Assembly: GCA_943704525.1 (NCBI GenBank)
Contig: CALSCQ010003240.1
Span: 1 to 11,521 of the forward strand
Reading direction: 5' to 3'
Length of the DNA stretch: 11,521 bases
Source of the DNA: Pigoraptor vietnamica
Lineage: Eukaryota > Opisthokonta > Filasterea
Shown: positions 1 through 8,603 of the stretch, piece after piece
Layout: each line of letters starts with the position of its first letter
Position numbering within the stretch: position 1 is the first letter of the stretch
Made by a program: the position numbers and the translations under genes
Notes under the pieces: generated by a model
Database searches by the model: none
Told to the model about the DNA's origin: nothing
What the model saw: only the letters and a program-made list of their open reading frames with translations

Positions 1-50
1 GGGGGGGGGAAGAGAGAATGAGAGAGGAGGGAAAGGGAGAGAGAGACGGG
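1..50 (-). other. Polypyrimidine tract of an intron (minus strand) at the window edge
   Basis: Read on the minus strand, the last 50 bases before the left edge are almost pure C/T, rich in TCTC and ending in a run of nine C. They follow the downstream intron of the FAD oxidoreductase gene. The likely meaning is the 3' end of that intron, with the acceptor AG and the next exon just outside the window. That the tract functions this way is an inference. Confidence 0.45.
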
Positions 51-164
51 GTGCTAGCATTTGCTGCCGGGGGTCGCACTGAACGAAATCGCAGGCCCGT
101 GCGCCGGGACGTGTCTTGCAATCAGACAAATGGGGCCACTGGTGCACGCGGACGCACTACGCAC

Positions 165-1002
165 CGACCCTCGCCCACGACGAGGTACCCGTCCATGCGC
201 TCCATTTCGCACTCAATGTCCTCCTCTTCCACGATGCTCTCGATGAGATCGATCGCAGCGCACATGCTGTCGGAAACGGCCTTGGTCGTCTCGGTGCCGA
301 CGACAGACCTGCGTGCCAGTCGCGAAGGGAATAGGGTCGCAAAGATGTGGACACGTGTTAGTGTGTGCGAATGTGTGTGAGTGTGAAAGTGTGTACGGTG
401 CGTATGTGCGTGTGTGTGTGCGTGTGTGTGTGTGTGTGTGTGCCTGTGTGTGTGTGTGTGTGTGTGTGCGTGCGTGTGTGTGTGCGTGTGTGTGTGTGTG
501 TGTGCGTGCGTGTGAGTGTATATGTGTTCGTGAGTGTAGAGACAATGAGCGGGCGGTGGAAAAGGGCTCCATGTCAAAGAACATACCGCATTTTGTGAAA
601 CTTGTCGTCAATCCAGCTCATCAAGTGCGCCGTTGTGCGGCTCGTCTCGCCCGAAACCAGGTCGCCGTCGTCAAAGACAGCCACGCTCTTGCTGCAGGCA
701 TACACGCACACGCAAAAAGACACACACACGCGAACACACACGCAAACACACACGCACACACAGACACACGCGAACACACACAGTCGAAATTAGAGCACGA
801 AGGGATGCGTGGCAGAGATTCGACTGTGATGAATTCGGCACGCACCCTTCCTTCGCGAGCATGTACGCCGTTGTTCTGCGAAAGCGCAAGCACACACACC
901 GCACCGTGAGCAGACATCTGCAGCATAAACACATTCGAAAACATTTGGCCCTAAATTTTTAACACAACACGCACAGGCACTCGTTCACACTCTCACGCAC
1001 GC

Positions 1003-1060
<58 letters not shown>

Positions 1061-1420
1061 TACACACACACACACACACATCACACACACAGTCCTCAGC
1101 CGCAGACATATGCATACAAAAGGGAGCACACAAATGCACACTGCGTTCACGCACATTCCGGCGATCCCGCTGCCCACGACACAGACATCCGCGCGCGCGT
1201 TCTCTTCGAGCGGGTGGCAGAAGGGGAGATCGGGAGGCGCCGCGCGCCAAAGCGGCAGATTGCCCCCACTCGTGTACTCGAAAGGCCCACCCATTGTGTA
1301 ATCTCGCCTGTGAAAGGACGGAAAACAGCGCTTTGCGAGTGCGGGTGAAGAGAGGGAGAAAGAGGGAGACAGGCGTGCGAGGGAGAGTAGCAGAGGGCGC
1401 GCGCTGACTGCAATTCTCAT
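165..1420 (-). CDS. FAD-dependent oxidoreductase (DAO fold), N-terminal part, runs off left edge
   Basis: The coding parts, in transcript order, are 1420-1155, 875-846, 691-587 and 308 to about 165. They join in frame (all junctions phase 2) into about 181 codons. Residues 81-88 read VVGSGIAG, the GxGxxG dinucleotide-binding loop. A 30-nt microexon supplies TTAYMLAKEG, and the next exon begins KSVAVFDDGDL and contains GETSRTTAHL (113-122). The last exon gives AIDLIESIVEEE and ERMDGYLVVGEG. This order is the hallmark of the bacterial-type FAD oxidoreductases that often carry a C-terminal Rieske 2Fe-2S domain; that end would lie beyond position 1 and is not seen. The first in-frame ATG (1420) gives about 40 residues rich in R, L and S and lacking acidic residues, like a mitochondrial presequence. 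A later ATG at 1294 is the alternative start. The final donor is uncertain (GTGCGT at 164-159 preferred). The substrate cannot be told. Confidence 0.82.
350..540. repeat. Compound (TG)n/(CG TG)n microsatellite in intron
   Basis: TG repeats interrupted by CG, CC and TA steps fill most of the intron at 309-586 of the minus-strand gene. In the transcript they read as a CA-rich tract. They create several spurious reading frames of Cys-Val or His-Thr. Confidence 0.95.
700..782. repeat. CA-rich microsatellite in intron
   Basis: CA repeats with GA and GC interruptions occupy the intron at 692-845 of the minus-strand gene. They read as UG-rich in its transcript, the opposite sense to the tract in the next intron (309-586). 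Confidence 0.9.
846..875 (-). other. 30-nt microexon of the FAD oxidoreductase gene
   Basis: On the minus strand an acceptor (CGCAG, AG at 877-876) and a donor (GTGCGTG, GT at 845-844) bracket exactly 30 nt. The exon enters and leaves in phase 2. It completes the codon split after GIAG to give Ile, then encodes TTAYMLAKEG, with the last Gly shared with the next exon. In this enzyme family these residues form the helix following the GxGxxG loop, so the exon is needed for FAD binding. It was recognised because the flanking exons lack precisely this segment. An ordinary gene predictor would be likely to miss it. Confidence 0.82.
1004..1092. repeat. (CA)n microsatellite in first intron
   Basis: A nearly pure CA run with three single-base interruptions (T for C) lies in intron 1 (876-1154) of the FAD oxidoreductase gene. 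In the transcript it is a UG tract. Confidence 0.95.
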
Positions 1421-2209
1421 GACAGTGTGCAAACGAGAATCGACGAGACCGACAGATAGGAGGGAGAGATAAGGGAAAAGATTCTGAGAACTCCTTCGAA
1501 GCTTCGCTGGCTAGGAAAGCAAAAACAGCATGGGAGGAGATATTGAGGGCCAATAGGGTATCGTGGTGTGCATCATGCTGCGCGCAGAGGCACAAGACAA
1601 TGGAGGGAAATGCAAACACGCACGGCACGCATTCCTCACGGACCTCACGTGTGTCAAGCAACACAAGGGGGGGAGGCGAAAGCCTGCGCACAAAGAAGCA
1701 GACACACACACGCACGCGCGGCGTCCCTCACATCCACTCTCCCAAGCCTCTTGCTCGTAGGAAATACTTCTTTTTTCATTGCATCTCCTGCGGCAAAAAT
1801 CGAAGAATGCGAAAGGAGAGTCATCACACGCACATATACAAAAAAATAAGCATCGAACACGGCAGTTTGTACTGGAAACGGTCGCCTCGGCTTCGTGAAC
1901 GGGCGAACAATGCAGGACGGTCTTTTGCTTGCGAGGCAAAAGAGAGGAAAACGCAGTCTGCGCATGTGCGTGTGGGATACTCCCGGTGAAGTGCTGTCTC
2001 CGACCGCAGTTCGGGAGCAGAAGCAAGGGCCCTTGGCAGAAGCAGGCGCAGCTATATTTAGGACAGCGGACACAAAAGAGGACGCTATATTTAGACGCAC
2101 TGAAGCACAAATGTTTTTGAAAGGGCGTATGCATGTCTGGACACCGATCTTCCCGTGCATTTCCATACTAATGCTATTTTTGACAAGCTTGTGCCTTGAA
2201 ATAAATGAA
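1421..2209. other. Divergent intergenic region, no convincing gene
   Basis: This is the spacer between the start of the minus-strand oxidoreductase and the CCAAT cluster of the plus-strand gene. Open frames here (for example minus 1511-2134 and plus 1895-2224) lack repeat, domain or codon patterns typical of the neighbouring genes, and I do not call them. Notable parts are a perfect 8-bp inverted repeat (1921-1928 with 1936-1943, 7-nt loop) and two copies of CTATATTTAG. No TATA box is seen ahead of the minus-strand gene; its leader (minus strand from about 1510 to 1421) is pyrimidine-rich. Confidence 0.6.
2052..2094. promoter_or_regulatory. Pair of MEF2-like (MADS-box) sites
   Basis: CTATATTTAG occurs at 2052-2061 and again at 2085-2094, a 33-bp spacing. 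Each copy fits the MEF2 consensus YTA(A/T)4TAR exactly. They sit roughly midway between the two divergent genes and could serve either. Binding is an inference. Confidence 0.4.
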
Positions 2210-2326
2210 CCAATCAGAAATTAAGAGGGTAACTTCCAGCCAATCATATTTAAATCGGGAGTTGGGAGCTAGAAAAGCCACAAATAATCCACCAATCACT
2301 GCATTGTGGGGTAACCGCAAACCAAT
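2210..2326 (+). promoter_or_regulatory. Four CCAAT boxes (NF-Y type)
   Basis: CCAATC occurs in the same orientation with CCAAT at 2210-2214, 2240-2244, 2292-2296 and 2322-2326. That makes two pairs, each with 30-bp spacing, set 52 bp apart. Three of the four also match the flanking NF-Y preference (two purines before, C then purine after). They precede the TATA box of the mucin-like gene and are most simply its upstream promoter. Confidence 0.6.
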
Positions 2327-2346
2327 CGCGTATCAGTTGCGTGTAA

Positions 2347-2434
2347 CATGGGAACGCGCATGTTTCCCACGGTGCGAATGTGGTCCGAATGGTTGCCGAC
2401 ACGCGCATGAACGCCGCACGAATGCGTGTGGGAA
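2347..2434. promoter_or_regulatory. GGGAA inverted pair plus third copy (CSL-like)
   Basis: CATGGGAA at 2347-2354 faces TTCCCACG at 2364-2371. TGTGGGAA follows at 2427-2434, within GGGAACGTCCC. All three fit the loose CSL/Su(H) site YRTGDGAD. The last also resembles a kappa-B half-palindrome. They lie between the CCAAT boxes and the TATA box. Which factor binds, if any, is unknown. Confidence 0.3.
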
Positions 2435-2496
2435 CGTCCCTTGTCATGCGCGCACAAGACACCTGTAACACGCATGCAGTCACTGACCCCGCGAAT

Positions 2497-2503
2497 TATA
2501 AAA
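2497..2503 (+). promoter_or_regulatory. TATA box of mucin-like gene
   Basis: TATAAAA stands 165 bp upstream of the ATG at 2662 in otherwise GC-rich sequence. Transcription would begin about 25-30 bp downstream, giving a leader of roughly 130 nt. The leader contains a T10 run followed by ACTCCAG (2585-2601). Confidence 0.65.
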
Positions 2504-2661
2504 CCCAGGACATCAGAAACCCGACGGCTGGCAGTTTGTGTCGCTGAATCTTCCGCTACATTCCATCAGACTGAGCAGCCAGCCTTTTTTTTTTACTCCA
2601 GGGCTGCGCACACTCACCTACTAGCAATACCCGTTGTTGAAACTTCGACCAGTGTATCAAA

Positions 2662-5462
2662 ATGTCTCCCCGTGCCGCACTAATTGCGGCTCTCGTCGCG
2701 TTCGCACTCGTCGCTGCGACGGGTGCGCAGACCGACAGCGACAGTGCAGTCTCGGTGTCTTGCGACGACTCCAATTGGCAAGGCGGGTTCCCCTTCCGCA
2801 TCGCATATTCGGGGCTCATGGAGCTCGAGCCCACGTCGATCACGTTCGTCGACGCCTACGGAAACCAAGCGCCGTGCGCAAACCCGACGTTCACGCGCTA
2901 CTTCGCGGAATGCACTGCGCCCGCGTGGAACCCAGACTGGCGCGCGAGCGACCAGGACGAGTACAGCAGCGCCATCACGGTGACCATTCAGGGGCGAAAG
3001 GGCACGCGCGACTATCCGACGTATTGGCGCTATAATTGTGAGTGGTACAGCACAGTTTAATTTGTACAAGCGGCGGCATACGTGCACGCACACGGGGAAA
3101 CTCTCACACACGCACATCCCAGAACCAAGTTAACTCACGCGCCAAACACACCTCAACTTCTAACGGGTCCCAACATTAACGCGCCGCGACTGACCCACCC
3201 TTCATGGCGCAGACGACTGCGAGGATCACAAGTACTACTGCGCGGTGGACTGCGCCGGCTGGCACCTGTGCCACCAGGGCATCGTGTGGAAGCGCATCGG
3301 CTGCGGCAACGGAAAGCCCTTCTGCACATTGGCCGGCCCTCTTACCCTTGGCCCCCCGTGCTCGAGCACCGGCGGACACTGCTATGCCGGTGAGTGTGCG
3401 CAGGCGCAACGGCGAACTCTTGCATAACAGGCACAACGTGCCGCCACGAACAGAGAACACTAACACGCCTCAACTGACCCTCGATACCGCAGACTATGGC
3501 CCCGCCCCGCCAGTAACGACCTCGCCTGCGCTCTCCACGCAGTCCGTCACGGCCGCTCCCACACAATCAAGCAGTCGCACGCCCACAACCGCGGCATCCA
3601 CTTCGACAGCGAATATGACGCCGACGACCGCGCCGGTTACTACAAGGGCGACTTCAAGTCCAGCGCCGGCAAGCAGCAATTTTGCCACGACCGCCGCGCC
3701 AGTTACGCCGACGTCGTCAAGTCACGGGGTTACGTCCACAGAAGCGCCCGCGTCCAGCCAGGCGACCGCATCCCCCACTTCCCCTGCCTCGAGCAACGCC
3801 CCCGTGACGACATCTAGCGCGGCCACGGTCACCACTGCGGCAACATCATCCACATCTTCGTCCAGCGGAGCACCAGAGCCGACGAGCGCCTTTTCAACCG
3901 AAGCACCGGTGACGAGCGCAGTCTCGAGCAGAGTGCCCGAGCCCACGAGCGCCATTTCGAGCGAAGTACCCGAACCCTCGAGTGCCTTTTCGAGCGAAGT
4001 ACCCGAGCCCTCGAGTGCCTTTTCGAGCGAAGTGCCGGCCACCAGCGCCATTTCGAGCGAAGCACCTGAGCCCTCGAGCGCCTTTTCGAGCGAAGCACCT
4101 GAGTCCACGAGCGCCTTTTCGAGTGACGTGCCGGTCACTAGCGCCGCGTCTAGCGAAGTGCCCGAGCCGACAAGCGCCTTTTCGAGCGAAGCACCGGAGC
4201 CGACGAGTGCCTTCTCGAGCGCAGTGCCGGTCACTAGCGCCGCGTCTAGCGAAGTGCCCGAGCCGACAAGTGCTTTTTCGAGCGAAGTACCGGAGCCGAC
4301 GAGTGCCTTCTCGAGCGCAGTGCCTGCCACAAGCGCTTTTTCGAGCGAAGCACCGCAGCCGACGAGTGCCTTCTCGAGCGCAGTGCCCGAGTCGACGAGC
4401 GCCGCATCGAGCGAAGTGCCGGCCACCAGCGCCTTTTCGAGCGAAGCACCGGAGCCGACGAGTGCCTTCTCGAGCGCAGTGCCTGCCACAAGCGCTTTTT
4501 CGAGCGAAGCACCGGAGCCGACGAGTGCCTTCTCAAGCGCAGTGCCCGAGTCGACGAGCGCCGCATCGAGCAAAGTGCCGGCCACCAGCGCCTTTTCGAG
4601 CGAAGCACCGGAGCCGACGAGTGCCTTCTCGAGCGCAGTGCCCGAGTCGACGAGCGCCGCATCGAGCGAAGTGCCGGCCACCAGCGCCTTTTCGAGCGAA
4701 GTGCCCGAGCCCACGAGCGCCTTTTCGAGCGAAGCGCCCGTGACGAGCGCCACTTCGAGCGAAGTGCCGGTCACTAGCGCCATTTCGAGCGAAGTGCCGG
4801 TCACTAGCGCCATTTCGAGCGACGTGCCCGAGCCCACTAGCGCCGCTTCGAGCGAAGCGCCCGTGACGAGCGCCACTTCAAGCGAAGTGCCGGTGACGAG
4901 CGCCATTTCGAGCGAGCCATCGCCGTCCTCTCCGCTTCCCACGCCGACAGATTCGACGCAGACGAGTGCTCACACGGCGACGGAGAGTGCTTCGAGCCGC
5001 GCATGGCCATCGAGTGAGGCACCGGCCTCTAGCGAAGCCCCAGGGCCCGGGTCGGAGACTGCAACGGCCGCGCCGACCGAACAGCCTGAGAGCAGCGACC
5101 CCGTTACTCTGCCGCCCGTTACAGCAGCGTCGAGTGCAATCCCTTCTCCGACGGACCCATACGTGCCGACGGCGGTGCCCGTGGAGACTTCGCAAGTGCC
5201 CGTGCCGACGAACGAGACGAACAAGGGAACGCTGGTGGTCGTGCTTATTGTCGTCGCGGTGTTCGTCATCGCCTTCGTTCTGGGCGCCATTGCGCTGTTG
5301 CTGTACCGCGAGTGCTGCGCCAAGGCCGGCGGTTGGAGGCGTCGTAAGAGCGATGCGGAGGAAGGGGAAGCACCGACTGCAGAGACACAGGCGCCCGCAC
5401 AGACGACGACAGCCGCTGGTGCCGGGGTGCCGTTGAGTGCGGTTGTTGTGTCGCCGAAATGA
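2662..5462 (+). CDS. Mucin-like type I membrane protein with Cys-rich ectodomain
   Basis: Exons 2662-3037, 3213-3389 and 3493-5462 join in frame into 840 aa. Both donors are GTGAGT and both acceptors GCAG. Residues 1 to about 22 are a signal peptide (MSPRAALIAALVAFALVAATG). Residues about 23-184 form a compact domain with 11 cysteines, eight of them in exon 2, and many aromatic residues. I do not recognise its family. A Ser/Thr/Pro-rich stalk follows, with about 33 tandem units of 10 or 11 residues at 311-659 (type APEPTSAFSSA or VPVTSAASSE). Residues 763 to about 788 are a transmembrane helix (LVVVLIVVAVFVIAFVLGA), followed by YRECC and a basic patch, then a roughly 50-residue tail. The topology implies a heavily O-glycosylated surface protein holding the Cys-rich domain away from the membrane. 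The start has A at -3 and lies downstream of a TATA box. Ligand binding or adhesion is inferred from architecture only. Confidence 0.87.
3870..4916 (+). repeat. In-frame 30/33-bp minisatellite coding mucin repeats
   Basis: About 33 units occur back to back: 19 of 33 bp ([AV]PEPTSAFSSx type) and 14 of 30 bp ([AV]P[VA]TSAxSSx type). From 4128 to 4670 they are organised into a 96-bp higher-order unit (30+33+33). Lengths are multiples of three, so the reading frame survives copy-number change. No spacers separate the units. Confidence 0.93.
5226..5306 (+). other. Transmembrane segment of the mucin-like protein
   Basis: The codons encode a run of about 25 V, L, I, A and F residues, bounded by NETNKGT outside and by YRECC and WRRRK inside. 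The positive-inside rule supports a type I orientation. The paired cysteines at the membrane edge are possible palmitoylation sites, which is an inference. Confidence 0.85.
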
Positions 5463-5923
<461 letters not shown>

Positions 5924-6288
5924 CACACATCACCCAATAATCACATTTTACACACAATCACCGGCAAACGGCGAAAGAAAGTGGAGGCCTACCCTGCAAT
6001 CGCATGCCACACAACGCGCCACCCACACTCACTTTGCCTTGGGTTTTGCCATTGCTTCGCTCGCTCCTTCCGACGACAGCAGCGCACGCAAAGGGGAAAA
6101 ATGCACTCTAATCACGGGAGCATTTTACAGTATTCCAGATGACATCACTGTGACGACAGACTGCGTGGATCAAACACAGACCGACCATAAGAGAGGCGCA
6201 CGCTTCTCCCGCACTCCGTCCACGTGTCGCCACTGCTCGCTGTCCGCAACCGGCAGACTCATCGTGCACTCTCACGTGACTGCTCGCC
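5924..6288 (+). promoter_or_regulatory. Upstream region and leader of F-box-like gene
   Basis: There is no TATA box and no gene. CACGTG at 6221-6226 and the 8-bp palindrome TCACGTGA at 6272-6279 are E-box-type sites close to the ATG. TGACATCAC, a CRE/AP-1-like motif, lies near 6138. The repeat-free part is about 365 bp. The transcription start cannot be placed. Confidence 0.4.
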
Positions 6289-8603
6289 ATGGCTTCAACG
6301 GCGACCCCCCTCACGCTTTCGACGCTCCCAGACACTGTCTTTGCGCACATTCTGTCGCAGGTGCGCACAGTCGCTGTTACGCATAGTCGCTGTCAAGCAC
6401 CAGCCACACGACTGCAACGCACAAACACTGCTGACGAACTGGCGCTGCATGCCACGCGTTATCTGCTGTTATGACGCTGCATGCGACGCTGAATCTGGTG
6501 TTCTCGTGTGGCATGCAGGAGGTACTTGATGCCTACGACCTCCATGCGCTGGCGAGAACGTTCAAGGGCGCGAGGGTGTGGTGCAACGCAGAGGCAAAGC
6601 GGCGCGTGGCAGTGATATGGAACAGAACACACCCGAGGGCGCCCAATGGAAGCGATCCAGACAACAGCCCCGACGGAGAGTGGCCCGTCATCACGCGGTA
6701 TGCCCTGGTCCATTTCGCGTTGAGGAAAGTCGGCGTGGCTGCTGGATGCAGTTGCACTGTGCACAGCGACCATAAGAATTGCGCAGTGTGCGCGTGTTTC
6801 GTGGAATGTGCGTTGATTGCGCGGTGACACGTGCGTTGCCGTGCAGTGAGCTTGCCTTTGCGGCCGCAGACGGGGTCGACAGTGCCGGTGAGGAAGAGGA
6901 CGAGGACGTGGACGCCGATCGCGAATATCCCACGCTGCGCTTGCTTGAGCCTCGGTGGATGCAGAACAAGCCTCAGTGGACGCAGGACCGCTCGGACGAC
7001 TCTTACGTTTCTTTTGCGCCGCCCCCGCGACCCATTAAGCGCCCGTGTGACTCGTGGCTGCGTGTTCTTCTGTGCGAGGCAGGGTATGAAGGCGACGTCG
7101 AGGCGGGTCGCGGCGATCGCAAGCCCGTGCTGCGCCACGACACGGCCGTTCTTCGCTCGATACTTGCGACTCACGAGGGTGTGGGGGAGATGCTAAGACA
7201 ACTGCCATCCCCGGACGCGGCCGCAGTGGAGCGGCTCTGCGCGGCCGTCGTCGTGCGAAGGCGGAATTTTTTCGCCGATCTTGTGGACCACGAGGAGTAC
7301 GCCGGCTTCAGGAGCGAGGCCGTGTTTGCGCTCTCTGAATGGGGCAAGGGGTTCTCTCTGAAAAACGAACTCCGCTGCGACGAGGAAACCAACGAATACC
7401 TAATCGGACGCATCACTCTGCATCTGGACGGCCTCCACGCGCCCATCGCCAAAGCCGGGACGCTCTTCAATGAGCCACAAGGGGTATGTTACTCCCCCGG
7501 CTGTGCACCGCACTTTGGTGCCTCGTTTCATGCCGTGCTTTGTCATGGCTAATCTTTATGTTGTCGACTGAATGCAGGTGGCGAAAGTCTCGGTGCGCCC
7601 CGCGTGGGAGTCGCTCAAGCAGTCCGGCGATTTGGATGAACGCGTCTCGCTGACGGCATTCGGTGCATTCCTGCGCGCCTTGCTCATCGCCGCTGAGGAG
7701 ATGGATTACTACGGCGTTTCGCCCGCGCTGCGTGTCCTGGACGCCGGCACTGGCGACGACGGAAACTACGCCGCGGGTCGGAATGCACTGCATCCTCTCT
7801 GCGACCCGTCTTTACTCCAGCCGCTCGATGAGTACTGCAAGGAGCATATTATGGGCCGCGGAGTGAGCGGTGTGCCTAGCCTCCGGGGGTGGCCGTCACT
7901 GTTTCACGCGCCGTACGCCACGACCCTGAAAATCCTCCAGTTTTTCAAATTTCTCCGAGTGCAACAGTCCGGAGTGGGGAATTCCAACAGGCCCAGCCTC
8001 GCGTCCTTCGCTGGTCTGACTGAGGGCACCCGTCGACACCGCGGCTGGCTGCTGTATGCGCCGGAATTCTCGCTCCCCATGAGGTGCGGCGAGCTCAACG
8101 CACGCGCACTTCTGTGCGGAAAATGGTTGGGCGACTGCGCTGGCGAGGGTTTGCCGGACGACGGCGCGGGCGGGGCCGGTTGGCCGGACGACGGCGCGGG
8201 CGGGGGATGGCCTGACGACGGCGCGGGTGGGGGTTGGCCTGACGACGGCGCGGGTGGGGGTTGGCCTGACGACGGCGCGGGCGGGGGTTGGCCTGACGAC
8301 GGCGCGCCCGATGCAAGCGGGGGTTGGCCGGACGACGGCGCACACGATGTGAGTGGGGATGCATCGGACGACTGCGCACCCCATGGCACACACGATGTGA
8401 GTGGGGATGCGTCGGACGACGGCGCACCCCATGCGGGCAAAAGGGACGACGGCACACACGATGTGAGCTGGGGTGGCTCGGGTGTCCGGTTGGGTCCGGT
8501 GCGCCAAGCAAACGAGCTTAGCGCGGCATATGCTCTCGTGAGTGGGGCGTGGGCGGGCGAGATGGGCGCCGAGTCGGATGACGACGACCTTGTTGTGGAC
8601 TGA
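6289..8603 (+). CDS. F-box-like protein with C-terminal WPDDGAGG repeats
   Basis: Proposed exons are 6289-6360, 6519-6787, 6847-7483 and 7578-8603, in frame, 667 aa. The start has a strong context (GCCATGG). Residues 12-45 (LPDTVFAHILSQ joined across intron 1 to EVLDAYDLHALARTFKGAR) fit the F-box pattern LPxxxxxxIL...DLxxLxxxxK. F-box proteins are usually substrate adaptors of SCF ubiquitin ligases, so that role is possible but not shown. An acidic stretch (EEEDEDVD) follows near residue 130. Residues about 145-515 form a region I do not recognise. Residues 517-581 are WPDDGAGG-type repeats, then HDVSGDASDD copies, and the tail is DDDDLVVD. Introns 1 and 3 are secure (GTGCGC/GCAG and GTATGT/GCAG). 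Intron 2 is uncertain: the 58-bp choice used here keeps the frame, but a donor at 6698 (GTATGC) would also fit and would drop 30 residues. Confidence 0.72.
8148..8342 (+). repeat. 27-bp coding minisatellite (GWPDDGAGG)
   Basis: About seven units occur, the first diverged (GLPDDGAGGA) and the last two extended by PDAS or HDVS. The central copies are nearly identical at the DNA level, which points to recent tandem expansion. The block lies wholly in exon 4 of the F-box-like gene and keeps frame. Confidence 0.92.
8341..8466 (+). repeat. HDVSGDASDD-type tandem repeat in same exon
   Basis: CACACGATGTGAG starts at 8341, 8389 and 8455. The first unit is 48 bp and the second 66 bp, with an 18-bp insertion. 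It encodes HDVSGDASDDxAPH and continues directly from the 27-bp array. The first two copies contain a perfect GTGAGT. Confidence 0.8.

Noticed and set aside
1421-1432. Upstream TTG start for the oxidoreductase
   Set aside because: The first in-frame ATG is at 1420; non-ATG initiation is not needed in a eukaryotic gene.
1511-2134. 207-aa minus-strand frame in the spacer
   Set aside because: Cys/Phe/Ser-rich with no domain or conserved motif, and stops just before the oxidoreductase leader. It looks like chance.
1895-2224. 109-aa plus-strand frame in the spacer
   Set aside because: No family features; it contains the duplicated CTATATTTAG motif and overlaps likely promoter sequence.
3982-4743. 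253-aa plus-strand frame of Arg/Pro/Ser repeats
   Set aside because: Out-of-frame shadow of the same minisatellite.
3870-4916. CRISPR-like regular repeats
   Set aside because: Units abut without unique spacers and keep one reading frame with a TM protein; the host is eukaryotic.
3722-4942. 406-aa minus-strand open frame opposite the mucin repeats
   Set aside because: It mirrors the 30/33-bp repeat, whose units lack stops in several frames. The product is monotonous, with no start context or domain.
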